Positions 13,917 to 15,640 of a DNA stretch of 15,640 nucleotides are shown piece after piece. Origin of the DNA: Flavobacteriales bacterium (GTDB lineage: Bacteria > Bacteroidota > Bacteroidia > Flavobacteriales > Flavobacteriaceae); contig JALSTJ010000098.1 in assembly GCA_026983815.1 (NCBI GenBank), positions 1 to 15,640 of the forward strand. The letters are read 5' to 3'. The notes under the pieces were generated by a model. That model did not search any database. It was given only the letters and a program-made list of their open reading frames with translations, and was not told the DNA's origin. Numbering within the stretch: position 1 is the first letter of the stretch; every line of letters begins with the position of its first letter. Position numbers and translations under genes: made by a program.

Positions 13917-15527
13917 ATGGAAAATATTAAAATAAAAAAAGCATTGTTGAGTGTTTCCGATAAATCGGGAATTGTAGAACTTGCAAAGACTTTACAATCT
14001 TTTGGGATTGAAATTATTTCGACCGGAGGCACCAAAAAAATACTTCAAGATGCCGGTATTCCCGTAACCGATATTCAAAAAGTAACCAAAAATCCCGAAG
14101 CCTTCGGCGGACGTATGAAAACGATTTCTTTCGAGATTGAATCGGCATTATTGTTTGACCGCAATAAAGATAAAATTGAAGCGGATACGCTTGGTATAGA
14201 ACCCATCGATTTGGTTGTTTGTAATCTTTATCCGTTTGAAAAAGTTTTAAAAAATGATGCAGATTTTGATACTTTAATTGAAAATATAGATATCGGCGGA
14301 CCTACGATGATACGGGCGGCGGCTAAAAATTTTAAATATGTAACCGTTATAACTTCCATTGATGATTACAAAAGTTTTATCGATGAAATAACAGCCAATA
14401 GAGGAGCTACTACTTTTGAATATAGAAAAAAAATGATGGCAAAAGCATTTAATCATACAGCTGATTATGATGCTTTGATAGCTCAAACGATGGATAATGA
14501 AACCGGAATTAAGTCCATTCGTTTGGCTTATACGGACGGAAAAGAATTGAGATATGGTGAAAATTCGCACCAAAAGGCAATTTTTTATCAACAAAAAGGG
14601 GTAGATAATACTTTTCATGATATGGAATTTCTACATGGAAAAGCACTTTCATACAATAATATTTTAGATATTTCGGGCGCTGTCGCATCGGTTAAAGAAT
14701 TGGAATCAACAGGTTGTGTTGTGGTAAAACATTCAAATCCTTGCGGTATGGCAATGGCAAAAAATCAAAAAACGGCTTTACAAAAAGCTTGGCAAGGAGA
14801 CCCTGTTTCGGCTTTCGGTTCCATCATTGCTTTTAATACTCCTTTGGCATTGGAAACCGTCAAGTTTTTCGAATTGACCAATAAAGACAGAAGCAAACGC
14901 AAGTTTATCGAAGTGGTAATTGCTCCCGAAATCAAACCGGATGCTTTGGAATATTTGCAAAATCATAAAAATTTGCGTGTGGTAGCATATAATCCTGAAA
15001 AATTACCCCAAAATCCCGATTTTCGTATAATAAACGGCACGCTGTTACAACAAGATTATGATGATAAATTATATGATGACCTGAAAATAGTTACCAGAAA
15101 CAATTTTAAATTGGATAAAAAACTTATCGAATTCGGAATCAAAACCATAAAAAACATAAAATCCAATTCCATTGTTATAGTAGGCGAAAAAGACGGAAAC
15201 TATTATTTATTGGGTATGGGCGCCGGACAACCCAATCGTTTGGTAGCAACAGAATTGGCATTGAACAAAGCAAAGGAATTTATACGTCAGGATTTTAACG
15301 GAAAAACAAAAGATTTTGATGAATTTTATAATCAAGAGATAGGTAAAGCTTATTTAATTTCAGATGCTTTTTTTCCATTTGCCGATAATGTGGAATTAGC
15401 CGCAGAAAAAGGAATTAAGCATATTGTTCAACCCGGTGGTTCCATACGAGATCAATCGGTTATAGACGCTTGTAATGCTATGGGAGTAAATATGATTTTT
15501 ACAGGTATTCGACATTTTAAGCACTAA
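13917..15527 (+). CDS. purH: Bifunctional AICAR transformylase/IMP cyclohydrolase
   Basis: Performs the last two steps to IMP: formylation of AICAR and ring closure. It is 536 aa, normal to slightly long. The N-terminal cyclohydrolase domain (about 1-200) has SVSDKSG and STGGT, and keeps residues equivalent to human Lys66, Tyr104, Asp125 and Lys137 as Lys68, Tyr105, Asp125 and Lys137. Its loop after GGRMKT reads ISFEIESALLF where most PurH proteins have LHPxxHxGIL. The transformylase domain shows RYGENSHQ, the catalytic pair in VVKHSNPCG (Lys271-His272), SDAFFPFADNVE and QPGGSIRD, and ends GIRHFKH as usual. GMGAGQPNR replaces the common GAGQMSRV. Both active sites look intact, so this is a subfamily variant. 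It lies 10 bp after the purC-purE fusion with no Shine-Dalgarno sequence. Confidence 0.97.
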   Translation: MENIKIKKALLSVSDKSGIVELAKTLQSFGIEIISTGGTKKILQDAGIPVTDIQKVTKNPEAFGGRMKTISFEIESALLFDRNKDKIEADTLGIEPIDLVVCNLYPFEKVLKNDADFDTLIENIDIGGPTMIRAAAKNFKYVTVITSIDDYKSFIDEITANRGATTFEYRKKMMAKAFNHTADYDALIAQTMDNETGIKSIRLAYTDGKELRYGENSHQKAIFYQQKGVDNTFHDMEFLHGKALSYNNILDISGAVASVKELESTGCVVVKHSNPCGMAMAKNQKTALQKAWQGDPVSAFGSIIAFNTPLALETVKFFELTNKDRSKRKFIEVVIAPEIKPDALEYLQNHKNLRVVAYNPEKLPQNPDFRIINGTLLQQDYDDKLYDDLKIVTRNNFKLDKKLIEFGIKTIKNIKSNSIVIVGEKDGNYYLLGMGAGQPNRLVATELALNKAKEFIRQDFNGKTKDFDEFYNQEIGKAYLISDAFFPFADNVELAAEKGIKHIVQPGGSIRDQSVIDACNAMGVNMIFTGIRHFKH

Positions 15528-15611
15528 AATATATTACATACTGTAAAAATAGTAAAGACCTCAAATAATATTTGCATTATTTTCTTAATTTAGCATCAAA
15601 ATCCATTGATA

Positions 15612-15640
15612 ATGAGCCAAAAAAAATGTTTGGAGTGCGG
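15612..15640 (+). CDS. Start of a possible small zinc-ribbon protein (cut by window edge)
   Basis: An ATG at 15612 opens a frame reading MSQKKCLECG to the last base. The CxxC knuckle right after a short basic start resembles the small zinc-ribbon proteins common in Bacteroidota, but only nine full codons are visible, so the family is a guess. It lies 84 bp after purH with an A/T-rich leader. I could not find a clean TAnnTTTG box; near matches exist at about 15567-15574 and 15586-15593. Confidence 0.4.

Noticed and set aside
15563..15582. Hairpin AAATAAT/ATTATTT after purH as a terminator
   Set aside because: The 7-bp stem is entirely A/T with a 6-nt loop and only a short T stretch, too weak to call and expected by chance in such A/T-rich DNA.
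1..15640. Defence system, prophage or mobile element
   Set aside because: Every long frame is a recognised nucleotide-biosynthesis enzyme; no transposase, integrase, tRNA or attachment-site duplication was seen.

Overview
The window is a dense block of housekeeping nucleotide-biosynthesis genes from an AT-rich bacterium (roughly one third G+C by eye), most likely a member of the Bacteroidota. The placement rests on three things: start codons preceded by A/T-rich leaders with no Shine-Dalgarno sequence, two good matches to the Bacteroidota -7 promoter element TAnnTTTG in the only divergent intergenic region, and the style of several proteins (PurB, PyrD, long-form PurC). Some enzymes are not what I would expect for a typical Bacteroides-like genome, so the placement is an inference.

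Layout. From about 12.4 kb down to position 1, eleven genes run on the minus strand in the transcription order pyrD, pyrC, pyrE-pyrF fusion (UMP synthase), pyrB, purQ, purD, purN, purF, pyrI, guaA, purB (cut by the window edge). Apart from a 251-bp repeat-containing spacer between pyrD and pyrC, gaps are 6-39 bp or genes overlap, so this looks like one long operon. A 127-bp region (187 bp if pyrD starts at its better-supported Met) separates it from a divergent plus-strand pair, a purC-purE fusion followed 10 bp later by purH. The last 29 bases appear to begin a small zinc-ribbon protein.

How it works together. PyrB+PyrI, PyrC, PyrD and the UMP synthase make UMP from carbamoyl phosphate; only carbamoyl-phosphate synthase is missing. 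PurF, PurD, PurN, PurQ, PurC-PurE, PurB and PurH cover most of the path from PRPP to IMP (PurL, PurS if separate, and PurM are not here; PurK should not be needed because the PurE domain is class II). GuaA makes GMP. PRPP-consuming steps of both pathways (PurF, the OPRT domain) would be co-transcribed.

What stands out. This is not a novel defence or mobile system; I see no phage, transposon, CRISPR or RNA genes. The interest is in the enzymes: a UMP synthase that looks eukaryotic across both domains and the linker, a fusion of long-type PurC with a class II (AIR carboxylase) PurE, a class 2-like dihydroorotate dehydrogenase with Cys where class 2 enzymes have a catalytic Ser, a PurH with a rewritten loop but intact catalytic residues, pyrB and pyrI separated by four purine genes, and degenerate 7-bp tandem repeats that run into the pyrD stop codon.
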